Shown: piece after piece, positions 36,551 through 44,667 of the stretch | Position numbering within the stretch: the first letter of the stretch is position 1 | How the letters are laid out: each line of letters starts with the position of its first letter | Source: Deltaproteobacteria bacterium | GTDB taxonomy: Bacteria > Desulfobacterota > Binatia > UBA1149 > JAJCZL01 | Direction of reading: 5' to 3' | NCBI GenBank assembly: GCA_029262415.1 | Contig: JAJCZL010000007.1 | Coordinates: forward strand, 1-64,000 | DNA: 64,000 bases | Translations under genes and position numbers: made by a program | Notes under the pieces: generated by a model | Database searches by the model: none | The model's input: only the letters and a program-made list of their open reading frames with translations | What the model was told of the DNA's origin: nothing

Positions 36551-36589
36551 TTAGAGTATTTGCTCTATTTGTTAGAGTATATACTCTAA
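36551..36589. promoter_or_regulatory. Double palindromic operator between fadL-like and tetR-like genes
   Basis: A perfect 18-bp palindrome, TTAGAGTATATACTCTAA, lies at 36572-36589. A second site with the same half-sites (TAGAG-N6-CTCTA) is at 36552-36567. Their centres are 21 bp apart, two turns of the helix, so two dimers could bind on one face. This is the usual layout for TetR-family autoregulators that repress a divergent transporter gene. Confidence 0.8.
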
Positions 36590-36652
36590 GCGCACGACCT
36601 GCGTCAAGCGGATCGTCTGAGGCTCGTCGGAAGCGCTTTTCGGGGAGGGGGA

Positions 36653-37285
36653 TTGTTGGCCGCTAACACCAAGGAACGAATCGTCGCGGCGGCGCTCAAG
36701 TTGTTCAATGTCAACGGAGTGCAGAGTATCAGCACCAACCACATCGCCGATCGCCTCTCGATCAGCCCTGGCAACCTGTACTACCATTTCGCCAACAAGC
36801 AGGAGATCGTGCGGGCGATCTTTCCGCAGATAGAAAAAGCCGCACACGCGGCAATCGTATTACCCGAGCGGCCACCGCTCTCGGCCGAGCGACTCGGCGC
36901 GTACTACAGGGCCGGCCTCGAGGGGATGTGGGATTACCGCTTCTTCTACTCCGATGTAGCCACCATTACGCGCATGGACCCGAATCTACGCGACCGCTAC
37001 CGTGAGCTCCACCGGTGGCTCATCGAAACCATCGTCCGTACCTTGGAGATACTTGTCATCCAGGGCGAGATGCGTTCGAACTTTGCACCCGCCGAACTTC
37101 GACGCATCGCTGTCAATATACTCATCGTCTGGTTTGCGTGGGTGGACTACGTGCACACTACCCGCCACGAGAAGGACATGAGCCTGGACGATATGGCGGA
37201 AGGTGCGTTACAAAGCTTCCTGATCCTGGCCCCCCACCTTGAGGAAGGATTTCGCGATCGCGTGCGTGCGGTCATCGAAGGATAA
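36653..37285 (+). CDS. TetR-family transcriptional regulator
   Basis: 210 aa from a TTG start at 36653 (or 36656) behind GGGGAGGGGG. The N-terminal helix-turn-helix (ERIVAAALKLFNVNG; SISTNHIADRLSISPGNLYYHFANKQEIV) is typical TetR. The C-terminal helical ligand domain has no family-specific motif that I recognise. It is divergent from the FadL-type gene, with the double operator between. It should repress that transporter and itself until a hydrophobic ligand, perhaps an acyl-CoA, binds. The ABA4-like gene follows after 33 bp. Confidence 0.92.
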   Translation: MLAANTKERIVAAALKLFNVNGVQSISTNHIADRLSISPGNLYYHFANKQEIVRAIFPQIEKAAHAAIVLPERPPLSAERLGAYYRAGLEGMWDYRFFYSDVATITRMDPNLRDRYRELHRWLIETIVRTLEILVIQGEMRSNFAPAELRRIAVNILIVWFAWVDYVHTTRHEKDMSLDDMAEGALQSFLILAPHLEEGFRDRVRAVIEG

Positions 37286-37318
37286 GTGGCGCCGGGCTTT
37301 TCTTTTGGAGGGAGACAG

Positions 37319-37789
37319 ATGTGTGTAGCCGACGTTTTCTTGATCTGTAACTACGGGATTCTTCCCGCCTGGTCTCTGCTGGTTCTTGCGCCGAGAAGCA
37401 AGTGGACCCGCCGAGTTGTGCACTCGATGTTCGTCCCGGTCCTATTGGCAGCCGTTTATCTGACAGCCCTTATTGTCGAGCCGGAAAGTTCCAAGGGGGA
37501 CTTTGGAACGCTGGAAGGGGTGATGAAGTTGTTTACCGAAGCCTGGATCGTGCTCGCGGGTTGGGTGCACTATCTGGTCTTCGATCTATTTATCGGTGCC
37601 TGGGAGGTTCGCGACGCCGAGCGCCATGATATTCCGCACCTCTACGTTGTACCGTGCCTGTTGTTTACATTGATGCTCGGACCCATCGGTTTGGCGATGT
37701 ATCTGTTGCTGCGTTTCGCGCTGCGCCGAAACCTTTGGCTGGCGGAGGACGGGAAAAGGGGTGGAGCTATCGCCCAGACCCTAGGTTGA
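37319..37789 (+). CDS. ABA4-like (DUF4281) integral membrane protein
   Basis: 156 aa from the ATG at 37319, with GGAGGGAG just upstream. Four TM helices are visible, with family motifs NYGILPAWSLLVLAP near the start, GWVHYLVFDLFIGAWE in the middle and DIPHLYVVPCLLFTLMLGPIGL near the end. The plant homolog ABA4 is needed for neoxanthin formation; bacterial members are uncharacterised membrane proteins, sometimes near carotenoid or retinal genes. No such genes are seen here. It is probably co-transcribed with the TetR gene. Confidence 0.85.
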   Translation: MCVADVFLICNYGILPAWSLLVLAPRSKWTRRVVHSMFVPVLLAAVYLTALIVEPESSKGDFGTLEGVMKLFTEAWIVLAGWVHYLVFDLFIGAWEVRDAERHDIPHLYVVPCLLFTLMLGPIGLAMYLLLRFALRRNLWLAEDGKRGGAIAQTLG

Positions 37790-37792
37790 GAG

Positions 37793-38011
37793 TTGAACAG
37801 AGACTTCCGTGACAATGCGCCGATGACGGCGGCAGAGGCGGCAAGCGCGATACTGGCCGGCGTGCGCGAAGAGCGCTGGCGGATCTTGGTTGGGGAGGAC
37901 GCGCAGATCCTTGACCGCGAGGTTCGTGCCGCGCCGGAGGAGGCCTACGAGCCCGACTTCCTTGCCCGTCTCGGGGCGATCTTTGGGGCGATATCGCGCG
38001 CGGCGGACTAG
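37793..38011 (+). pseudogene. Remnant C-terminus of a short-chain dehydrogenase
   Basis: The 72-residue frame carries APMTAAEAASAILAGV, RWRILVGEDAQILD and APEEAYEPDF. From memory these are the conserved tail of a common SDR subfamily of about 270-300 aa. The Rossmann domain and Ser-Tyr-Lys site are missing, and the frame starts 3 bp after the ABA4-like stop. I read it as a 5'-deleted SDR gene. A separate small gene made by re-initiation at the TTG cannot be excluded. Confidence 0.6.
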
Positions 38012-38045
38012 CGTTCGGTCACGATTGGGTGGATCGCCGGCAAGC

Positions 38046-38501
38046 TTACGGTTCGCTGCGAGCCGGCTTTTCGGCGGCTTCTTTGAACTCGCGTACTGAA
38101 TCAACAAGCGCAGTCTTCTCGAAGGCTTTTTTGAGCGGGCCGGGGATCCAGAATCCCACGTCAACCGACTGTGTACACGTTACCTCGGTTAGGCCGGGCT
38201 CCAACTCGACGAGTTCATAGACCCCGCGAATTTGTTTGATGTCACCGCGAACGCTTTCCCACATTAAACGGTTGGGCCCTCTGCTGGTGTAGGAGAGGGT
38301 GTAGGAGATGGTCTTGACGATCATGTTGAGCGTGTACTCAACTGTCCACGTACCCTGCGCCGGATCAGCTGCGACCAGAGAGGCCGTCGAAATTGCCTTG
38401 AACCACCCCGGATAGCTTTCGAAGCTCACGATGGTATCGAAGCAGTGCTGTACGGGGGCACGCACGACTTCGGTGTGTGTTTGGCTCTCCATCTCCGACA
38501 C
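38046..38501 (-). CDS. SRPBCC-superfamily (polyketide cyclase/START-like) protein
   Basis: 151 aa from a GTG (an ATG three codons in is possible). The start VVRAPVQHCFDTIVSFESYPGWF is the classic opening of the SRPBCC helix-grip fold, and strands with GTWTVEYTLN and TEVTCTQSVDVG follow. These proteins bind hydrophobic ligands in a deep cavity (ubiquinone, sterols, polyketides). Here the ligand is unknown. It is divergent from the epimerase-like gene, with an 11-bp repeat array between them. Confidence 0.85.
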   Translation of the reverse strand: MSEMESQTHTEVVRAPVQHCFDTIVSFESYPGWFKAISTASLVAADPAQGTWTVEYTLNMIVKTISYTLSYTSRGPNRLMWESVRGDIKQIRGVYELVELEPGLTEVTCTQSVDVGFWIPGPLKKAFEKTALVDSVREFKEAAEKPARSEP

Positions 38502-38547
38502 CAGACGAAAGTAGGGGCGGTCCGGCAGCTTGTCAAAGCGTGCGCTT

Positions 38548-38602
38548 AAGGCCTACGCAAGGCCTGCGCAACAGCTGTACAAGAGCTGCACAAGAGCTGC
38601 AA
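38548..38602. repeat. Five tandem 11-bp repeats in a divergent intergenic region
   Basis: The units are AAGGCCTACGC, AAGGCCTGCGC, AACAGCTGTAC, AAGAGCTGCAC and AAGAGCTGCAA, in perfect 11-bp register. They lie between the divergent SRPBCC and epimerase-like genes. The one-turn period resembles direct-repeat sites for OmpR/PhoB-type regulators. No regulator gene is adjacent. Confidence 0.7.
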
Positions 38603-38637
38603 TTGACCGCTCTCGTCGACTGTGAGGATATTCCTCG

Positions 38638-39555
38638 GTGGCTAAAGCCAAAGCCAAGCTGTTGCTGATCTCGCCGGGGCGTCTCGGCGCCGATCTTGCC
38701 CATCGGCTCGCCGCGTCCGAGGTTTACGCCTCTGTTCATGTCCGCGGGAGCGACGGTGAGCGAGCGGATCAGGGGATCGATCTGTCCGCTCCGCGCGCGG
38801 ACCGTGCGGTGGCTAAACTGATCGCCGACACCGGCGCAACCGTACTTGGCTACCTCGCCTCCGGCGGTGCGCCGCGCCCACAGCCGGGGGGAGAGCCGAC
38901 CGAGGCGGTTGCCGCGCAGGCGGTTGCACGCGGGCTCGAACTGGCGGCCCGCCGTGGCAGTGGGGTGGTTCACCTCGTGGTGCTCTCGTGGACGGCGGTC
39001 TACGGCGTTGCTCGCGCAGCGCCGCTGCTGTTCAGCGAATCCTTCGTCGATACGCCCGATGAGCCTGAGCCGTCTACGCCGGTAGGGCGTTGGAGCGACG
39101 CGCTACGAGAAGCGGAGACCTCGTTCGCGGGTGCGGCGGGCAAGACCGGTGCGTCGCTGTGTTTGCTTCGTTCCGCTCCCGTTGTGGCCGGTCCTGTTGC
39201 GAGCTTGGTCGGTGATTTCCTTACCGCACGCTTCCCGATGCGTGTGGTTGGTTATGATCCGCCGTTTCAAGTGATTCATTACTCCGACCTTCTCGAGACG
39301 ATTCATGCTGCACTCGTCCAGCCGGGTCCCGCGGTACTGAACGTCGCCGGCCGTGGCGTGGTGCGACTCTCGCGTCTAGCCGCGCTGGCGGGTGTTCTCG
39401 CGCCGCCGATGCCCGCGATGCTGGTGAGACGGCTCGCAAGCCCGGTGCCGGGAATCGCGCGGCTTCGCTACCGATGTATCGCCGACGCTCGGCGCAGTGT
39501 GCAGGTGCTCGGAGTCACGCCCCGCTACGGAGCAGAGGAGGCGCTGCGTGGCTGA
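38638..39555 (+). CDS. NAD-dependent epimerase/dehydratase-like protein
   Basis: 305 aa from a GTG. It resembles extended SDRs: a degenerate Rossmann start (KLLLISPGRLGADLAHRL), a middle part with VVLSWTAVYG, and a C-terminal substrate part with PFQVIHYSDLLETIHAAL. The usual GxxGxxG and YxxxK motifs are not clearly kept, so it may bind nucleotide sugars or NAD without classical catalysis. Its end overlaps mtnA by 8 bp. No pathway link to mtnA is evident. Confidence 0.7.
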   Translation: MAKAKAKLLLISPGRLGADLAHRLAASEVYASVHVRGSDGERADQGIDLSAPRADRAVAKLIADTGATVLGYLASGGAPRPQPGGEPTEAVAAQAVARGLELAARRGSGVVHLVVLSWTAVYGVARAAPLLFSESFVDTPDEPEPSTPVGRWSDALREAETSFAGAAGKTGASLCLLRSAPVVAGPVASLVGDFLTARFPMRVVGYDPPFQVIHYSDLLETIHAALVQPGPAVLNVAGRGVVRLSRLAALAGVLAPPMPAMLVRRLASPVPGIARLRYRCIADARRSVQVLGVTPRYGAEEALRG

Positions 39556-40606
39556 GGTAAGACCGATAGTTTGGAAAGGGGGGAAACTCTTTCTCCTTGA
39601 TCAGAGAAAACTACCGGCGCGCGAAACCCTGCTTGAACTAAGCGGCGCGCGCGACACCGCGAAGGCGATCAAAGACATGGCCGTTCGCGGTGCGCCCGCG
39701 ATCGGCGTGACCGCTGCGTTTGGGCTCGCGATGGAAGCCACGCACTTTCGGGCCGGGCGCATCCGTGAGGACTTAGCCAAGGCCGCGGCAACGCTCGAGG
39801 CCGCACGTCCGACCGCAGTAAATCTAAAATGGGCGCTGGTCCGTCTGCACGGTGTTGCCGAAGACGTGTTACGCGAATACGGCGAAGACGCGTCGCCCCG
39901 CCGCGTGGCTGCCGCTATCCGCCGTGAAGCGCAAGCGATGATGACCAAGGATATCGAGGTGAACCGCCGACTCGGCGGTCATGGTGCCAAACTGCTGTCG
40001 CGTGCGAGCGGTGTCCTGACCCACTGCAACGCCGGAGCCTTGGCGACCGCGGGCTATGGGACAGCGCTGGGGGTGATCCGCAGCGCCTGGGAGTCGGGTA
40101 CTCGCTTCGGCGTGTACGCCACCGAGACACGTCCTTACCTCCAGGGCGCGAGGTTGACGTCGTGGGAACTGACCAAGCTGCAAATCCCGGTCACGTTATT
40201 GACCGACGGTATGGTAGGTCACCTGTTCGGCACCGGGAGGGTCTCGGCCGTCGTGGTCGGAACCGACCGCACGGCGGCGAATGGAGATGTCGCTAACAAG
40301 ATCGGTACCTACCAAATTGCCGTGCTCGCGCGTCGACACAATATCGATTTTTACGTCGCTGCGCCGACTTCGTCTATCGATCTGGACTGTCGTGACGGAA
40401 GCGCAATACCGATCGAGCAACGCGGCAGCGAAGAGGTCACGCACGTTGCGGGCAGGCGTATGGCCGCCGAGGGCGTACAAGTCTTTAACCCGGCATTCGA
40501 CGTAACGCCGGCCGAACTGGTGACCGCCATCATTACCGAAGCGGGTGTGGTCAGCGGCGACTACCGGCAAGGTCTCGCTCGCGCCGTAAAAAAGGCGCGC
40601 GGTTAA
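39548..40606 (+). CDS. mtnA: S-methyl-5-thioribose-1-phosphate isomerase
   Basis: 352 aa from the GTG at 39548, chosen for GAGGAGG upstream; it overlaps the previous stop by 8 bp. Family motifs: AVRGAPAIGV, LTHCNAGALATAG with the catalytic Cys, and GTDRTAANGDVANKIGTY with the catalytic Asp. It converts methylthioribose-1-phosphate to methylthioribulose-1-phosphate in methionine salvage. Related eIF2B-alpha-like and ribose-1,5-bisphosphate isomerase proteins are less likely given these motifs. No other mtn gene is in the window. Confidence 0.93.
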   Translation: MAEVRPIVWKGGKLFLLDQRKLPARETLLELSGARDTAKAIKDMAVRGAPAIGVTAAFGLAMEATHFRAGRIREDLAKAAATLEAARPTAVNLKWALVRLHGVAEDVLREYGEDASPRRVAAAIRREAQAMMTKDIEVNRRLGGHGAKLLSRASGVLTHCNAGALATAGYGTALGVIRSAWESGTRFGVYATETRPYLQGARLTSWELTKLQIPVTLLTDGMVGHLFGTGRVSAVVVGTDRTAANGDVANKIGTYQIAVLARRHNIDFYVAAPTSSIDLDCRDGSAIPIEQRGSEEVTHVAGRRMAAEGVQVFNPAFDVTPAELVTAIITEAGVVSGDYRQGLARAVKKARG

Positions 40607-40611
40607 GCGCG

Positions 40612-42171
40612 CTACTCGGTAACGCGGAAGGAAGCGTAGCCCGCAGCCTGCAGGCGGGCGCGTAACGCGTGGGTCTCGGCTGCGTCAGCGAAATCTCCGA
40701 CCCGGACGCGGAACAAAGGCTCGCCGCCCGAGGTAATCTTGCTGATGTAGACTTCGTTGAACTGCTTGGAGAGGCGGTCTTTGAGTTCGTTCGCGCTGGC
40801 GAGGTTTCGGAATGCGGCGACTTGAAGTGCGACCCGCCCCGATCCCGCCGTCGGTGCACGTGATCCGTGCGCGGCAGCGGGGCGGAGTTGGCGAACGTTG
40901 CGGTCAGCAGCATTTGCGGGGACTGAAGCCGCTGCCGCCTTCGGGTCAGCGGGACTGTCGGTGCGCACACCTGGTGCTGTTGCTGTGGGTGCAGGACGTT
41001 CGGGGCCGACCAGAAGCGAACCTCCGGTCGCTTCGCCCGGCCGTTTTGGGGCGTTGATATTCACCTCGTAGGGCGTGTCAGTGAGGAAGGTCTCGCGCAG
41101 CGATCCTTCTGCGATTCGAATCAGCTCTCCGGGGTCGCGCTCGCGAGCCGGGGGCAGCTTGAATTCCGGCAGTGCAGTGCTGACACCGGCTTCGGTCGGT
41201 TTATCGTTGGATACGCCGGGACCCCAAGGATCCATGAGATTGACCTGCGTTGCCGCGACACCGACCGCCAGCAGCAGGATCGCCACAGCGGCACCGGCCG
41301 GGCCGGCTGCCCACCGATAAGAACTTGGACGACGCAGCATCTGGATGTTGTCACGTTCGGTCGTGATCGAGCCGACGACAGTGGCGGCATCGGCGACGAA
41401 ATCAGGGGTTACGATCTGTGCATCGGTGCCGGCGGCGCGTTTGAGAGACTCCCGCGCAAGCGCCGTGCATTTGGTTATGACGCCCTCGCTGTGGCGTGCA
41501 ATCGCCATGATCGCGTCTTTGGTGAACACCCGTTCGGCACGCTCTGCGCCGCCCTCGGCGACTCGGTCGCGCAGGAACTCCACGCATTCGTCGGTCGTCA
41601 TTCGCGCCAATGTGACCGTTGCGACGACCTGCCCAGTGAGTTCTCGCAAGGTGCGGGTCGCAAGCGTGTCGGCGAGCCGCAGACGTCCGATCAGAATCAC
41701 CTGGACGACGTCGTTGACCGAAGCGTCGAGATTCAGCGCGACCCGCAGGTCTTCGAGTTGGACGGGATCGGCAAGATGCGCGTCTTCGATGATGAAGACA
41801 ATCGGCTTTTCGGCAAGTTTGGCCTGCTCGACCATCGAAAGCAGGGCTGCGCGCCGACGCGTGGCCGAGAAAGAGCCCGCAAACGGCTCGGCACGGATAA
41901 GCATCTGCTCGATGACGGACGAAGGCGAAGATTTCGCGCACGAGATGCTCGCGGTGGCGAAAACTTCGCGACGCGAGAGCACACTGCGGACGAGCAAAGT
42001 CTTCCCGAGACCTGCCTCTCCGGTAACCACGACATACCCGCGTCGCTGACGGAGGGCTTGTTCGATCCGTAACGATGCGACGCCGTAAGGCCCTCCGTAA
42101 TAGAACCCCAGCGTCTCCCTTTCATCGAAAGGATCTTTGGACAGCCCGAAGCGCGTAACCCAGTCTCGCAT
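40612..42171 (-). CDS. ExeA/GspA-like AAA ATPase with TM helix and C-terminal SPOR domain
   Basis: 519 aa. The start (FGLSKDPFDERETLGFYYGGPYGVASLRIEQAL) is the ExeA-type opening. Walker A GEAGLGKT lies near residue 52 and Walker B VFIIEDAH near 125. A single TM helix (AVAILLLAVGVAAT, about 294-307) separates the cytoplasmic ATPase from a Pro/Ala-rich periplasmic linker and a SPOR domain (last 75 residues, VALQVAAFRNLASANELKDRL). ExeA/GspA works at peptidoglycan during type II secretin assembly, and SPOR domains bind denuded glycan strands. Its neighbour is nagZ. No gsp genes are visible, so its client machine is unknown. Confidence 0.85.
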   Translation of the reverse strand: MRDWVTRFGLSKDPFDERETLGFYYGGPYGVASLRIEQALRQRRGYVVVTGEAGLGKTLLVRSVLSRREVFATASISCAKSSPSSVIEQMLIRAEPFAGSFSATRRRAALLSMVEQAKLAEKPIVFIIEDAHLADPVQLEDLRVALNLDASVNDVVQVILIGRLRLADTLATRTLRELTGQVVATVTLARMTTDECVEFLRDRVAEGGAERAERVFTKDAIMAIARHSEGVITKCTALARESLKRAAGTDAQIVTPDFVADAATVVGSITTERDNIQMLRRPSSYRWAAGPAGAAVAILLLAVGVAATQVNLMDPWGPGVSNDKPTEAGVSTALPEFKLPPARERDPGELIRIAEGSLRETFLTDTPYEVNINAPKRPGEATGGSLLVGPERPAPTATAPGVRTDSPADPKAAAASVPANAADRNVRQLRPAAAHGSRAPTAGSGRVALQVAAFRNLASANELKDRLSKQFNEVYISKITSGGEPLFRVRVGDFADAAETHALRARLQAAGYASFRVTE

Positions 42172-42240
42172 CTAGCAAAGTCCCTTATCCACCCTCACCA
42201 GGCGAAGCGCAAACACCGGTTGTGCTTCGCCAATGGTTGC

Positions 42241-43320
42241 TCATGCCAGGCGCTCGGCGAGTTCTTGGTGCAGCGCGCAACCGCGAAGGCCGGCGGGCAC
42301 CGGCACGCGGGCCAGCTTGCGACGGCGCGCGAGAAGTTTGTCGATCCTCACATGCGCTGCGTAGAGAGTGGCGGGAGCAATTGTGTGGTCGGCGATCGCA
42401 TCGGCAAGCGCCGCGCGGGTTTCACGAATCGCTTCGGGCTCTTTGCAGACGAGCACCATATCGCTGCCTGCACCGATGGCGAGAACGGCGGAGCGCCCGA
42501 TGCCGTAGTGGTCGGCGACCGCTTTCATCTCTAAATCGTCGGAAACGATCACGCCGCTGAAACCCAGCCGCCCGCGCAACTCTCCGTCGAGAATGCTCGA
42601 GCTCAGGCTTGCCGGAAGTTCGCGGTCGAGTGCCTGGTAGACGACGTGCGCGGTCATGATCATCGCAACGTTGTGGGCGATCGCCCGTGCGAACGGCGCC
42701 ATCTCGACGGTGCGCAGACGATCGGCGGGCAGTTCGACGAAGGGTAGTTCCAAATGCGAGTCGAGGCTGGTGTCGCCGTGGCCCGGAAAGTGTTTGCCGC
42801 AGCCAAGCAGCCCGGCTTCAGTCAGGCCTTGAAGATAGGGAATGGCGTGGTGGGCGACTTCTTCGGGAGTGGTGCCGAAAGCGCGGTCGCCGATGATCGG
42901 GTTGTCCGCATTCGTGTTGATGTCCAAGACCGGGGCAAAGTTAATGTGAAACCCGAAGCTTCGCAGCTCAAATGCCTGTGCGCGCGCGGCTTCGCGGATA
43001 AGGCCGGGGTCTGCCGATTTGGTCATCGTCAGCGCGGCCGGAAACTTCGTGCAGCCTGCGGGCAAGCGATCGATGCGCCCCCCCTCGTGATCGATGGCCA
43101 GCAAGAGCTCTTTGTCGTAGTCAAGCAGATCGGCGGTCAGCCGGGTGAGTGTGTCGCAGTCAGGCATGTTGCGCGCGAACAGGACCACACCCGATGGCCG
43201 GACCTCCTCTAACAACGCGCGCGCGTCGGCGTCGAAGGCTTCGCCTTTTAGACCCACGATCATCATGCGACCGGCGGCGCGTTGTGCAGTCTGGGTGTTC
43301 ACGGCTGCGATACAGCGCAT
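42241..43320 (-). CDS. nagZ: Beta-N-acetylhexosaminidase, glycoside hydrolase family 3
   Basis: 359 aa if started at the ATG at 43320; the frame is open for 32 more codons, and no strong ribosome binding site decides. GH3 NagZ marks: LLLAIDHEGGRIDRL, the GKHFPGHGDT loop whose His and Asp act as the general acid/base pair, and IVSDDLEMKAV with the nucleophile Asp. No signal peptide from this start, so it is cytoplasmic. It removes GlcNAc from anhydromuropeptides in cell-wall recycling. It lies 69 bp upstream of the ExeA/SPOR gene in the same direction. Confidence 0.9.
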   Translation of the reverse strand: MRCIAAVNTQTAQRAAGRMMIVGLKGEAFDADARALLEEVRPSGVVLFARNMPDCDTLTRLTADLLDYDKELLLAIDHEGGRIDRLPAGCTKFPAALTMTKSADPGLIREAARAQAFELRSFGFHINFAPVLDINTNADNPIIGDRAFGTTPEEVAHHAIPYLQGLTEAGLLGCGKHFPGHGDTSLDSHLELPFVELPADRLRTVEMAPFARAIAHNVAMIMTAHVVYQALDRELPASLSSSILDGELRGRLGFSGVIVSDDLEMKAVADHYGIGRSAVLAIGAGSDMVLVCKEPEAIRETRAALADAIADHTIAPATLYAAHVRIDKLLARRRKLARVPVPAGLRGCALHQELAERLA

Positions 43321-43465
43321 CGGCGCGGGCTTGCCCGCGTCTGGGCGCTGGTTGCAGGATATCAGGTTCGGCTCACCCGGCACAGGTTGACACGTAGATC
43401 GCACGTACTTGGCCAAACTGGCATCTTATTAACCCGGTTGCGGCTACACGCCGGGGCGTAAGTAA

Positions 43466-43909
43466 GTGGATTCAGGAATCGCACTCCGCTCGATCGAACG
43501 AGAGTTCTTTCGAACCTTGAACCGCGTTGTCGAGCCCATGGTTCGCGTGGGAATCGGATCCCCTCGAATCGTGCCGGGTGGCCTCATCCTCCTTGAGGCG
43601 CGCGGGCGTAAATCGGGTCGTGCAATCCGCACCCCGCTGGTAGCTACGCGTCTGGGACGCTACGTGGTCATCGCGACGTTTCGTGGTGACCGATCACAGT
43701 GGGTGCTCAACCTTGCGGCCGAACCGAAGGTTCGTTACTGGCTCGGAGGTCGCGTACACGAGGCCCGCGCGTTCGTGATCCGCGATGGCAAGCGCTTTCG
43801 GGTGCCCAAGTCGCTTCCGCGCCCGCTTCAGTATGTTGTTGAGATCCTCGCGCCCTACAGGAAAGCCGGATGGGCTTTTGCCGTTCTATCGCCGAGGGCA
43901 AGGAGATGA
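43466..43909 (+). CDS. Deazaflavin (F420)-dependent nitroreductase/quinone-reductase-family protein (DUF385)
   Basis: 147 aa from a GTG. The core LLEARGRKSGRAIRTPLVA followed by YVVIATFRGDRSQWVLNLAAEP and RVHEARAF matches the DUF385/Ddn split-barrel family, whose members use F420H2 or flavins. Whether this organism makes F420 is not shown in the window. The gene for a glutathione transferase follows with almost no gap, so the two are likely co-translated. Confidence 0.82.
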   Translation: MDSGIALRSIEREFFRTLNRVVEPMVRVGIGSPRIVPGGLILLEARGRKSGRAIRTPLVATRLGRYVVIATFRGDRSQWVLNLAAEPKVRYWLGGRVHEARAFVIRDGKRFRVPKSLPRPLQYVVEILAPYRKAGWAFAVLSPRARR

Positions 43910-43911
43910 CC

Positions 43912-44544
43912 ATGGCGTATCGATTTTTTTATTGGGCACTACGCGGACGCGGCGAGCAGGTTCGACTGCTCCTAAACGAGCTAGAGCAAGACTACGAAGA
44001 TGTTTTTGTCTCTAAAGACCGGGAGTTTCCAAGTTTGAAGCGCGAAGGTGCCGCGACGCTGGCGTTCGGATCGGTTCCGATGCTTCAGGATGGCGACTTC
44101 AAACTCGTGCAAGGTCCGGCGATCATGAACTATCTCGGCAGCAAGCACGGCATCATGCCGAGCGACCCCCGCTTAGCCGCCAAGACCGAAGCGATGGTCT
44201 TGGGTGCGGAGGATATGCGGATGGCGTACTTCCGCATTTTGGGCAAGGACGAGCGCGCGGCCGAGAAGCGCTCGCAGTTTGTTGAAGGCGACTGGGGCAA
44301 GCGTTGGCTTGCGGCCTGGGACGGCCTCCTCGAACTTAACGGCGACAACGGATACTTGGTGGGGACGTCTTTGACCCAGGCAGACCTCGCTGTCTGGGAC
44401 GCGCTGGACGCGATCGTCAACTGGATCGAAGGCGCAGGGTTCGAAAAGTTCGCCCGTGTCGAAAGCTATTATGAGTCTATTGCGGCGCGCCCGGCGATCG
44501 CCGAGTATCTGGTGTCGGACCGGCGAATTGGTAAGAAGCTTTAG
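43912..44544 (+). CDS. Glutathione S-transferase
   Basis: 210 aa from the ATG at 43912, with AGGAG (43901-43905) 6 bp before it; an ATG at 43906 overlaps the previous stop. The thioredoxin-like N-domain has YRFFYWALRGRGEQVRLLL, where Tyr/Arg pairs near the glutathione site, and FGSVPMLQDGDFKLVQGPAIMNYL with the cis-Pro and the Gln-Gly-Pro glutathione contact (usually Gln-Ser). The helical C-domain has LTQADLAVWDAL. The form is closest to sigma/mu/alpha-like GSTs of eukaryotic type. It conjugates glutathione to electrophiles; the natural substrate is unknown. Confidence 0.88.
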   Translation: MAYRFFYWALRGRGEQVRLLLNELEQDYEDVFVSKDREFPSLKREGAATLAFGSVPMLQDGDFKLVQGPAIMNYLGSKHGIMPSDPRLAAKTEAMVLGAEDMRMAYFRILGKDERAAEKRSQFVEGDWGKRWLAAWDGLLELNGDNGYLVGTSLTQADLAVWDALDAIVNWIEGAGFEKFARVESYYESIAARPAIAEYLVSDRRIGKKL

Positions 44545-44667
44545 TTTGCTCGATACGGTTGCATCGCCGCCGCACCTGCGTGCGACGGTAACCTTTTCGG
44601 AGCGACGGACGTGTTCTAGTAAGGAGGGCGCGCTGTCGGAGTAGCGTGTCTGCGGAGGGGTCGAGAC

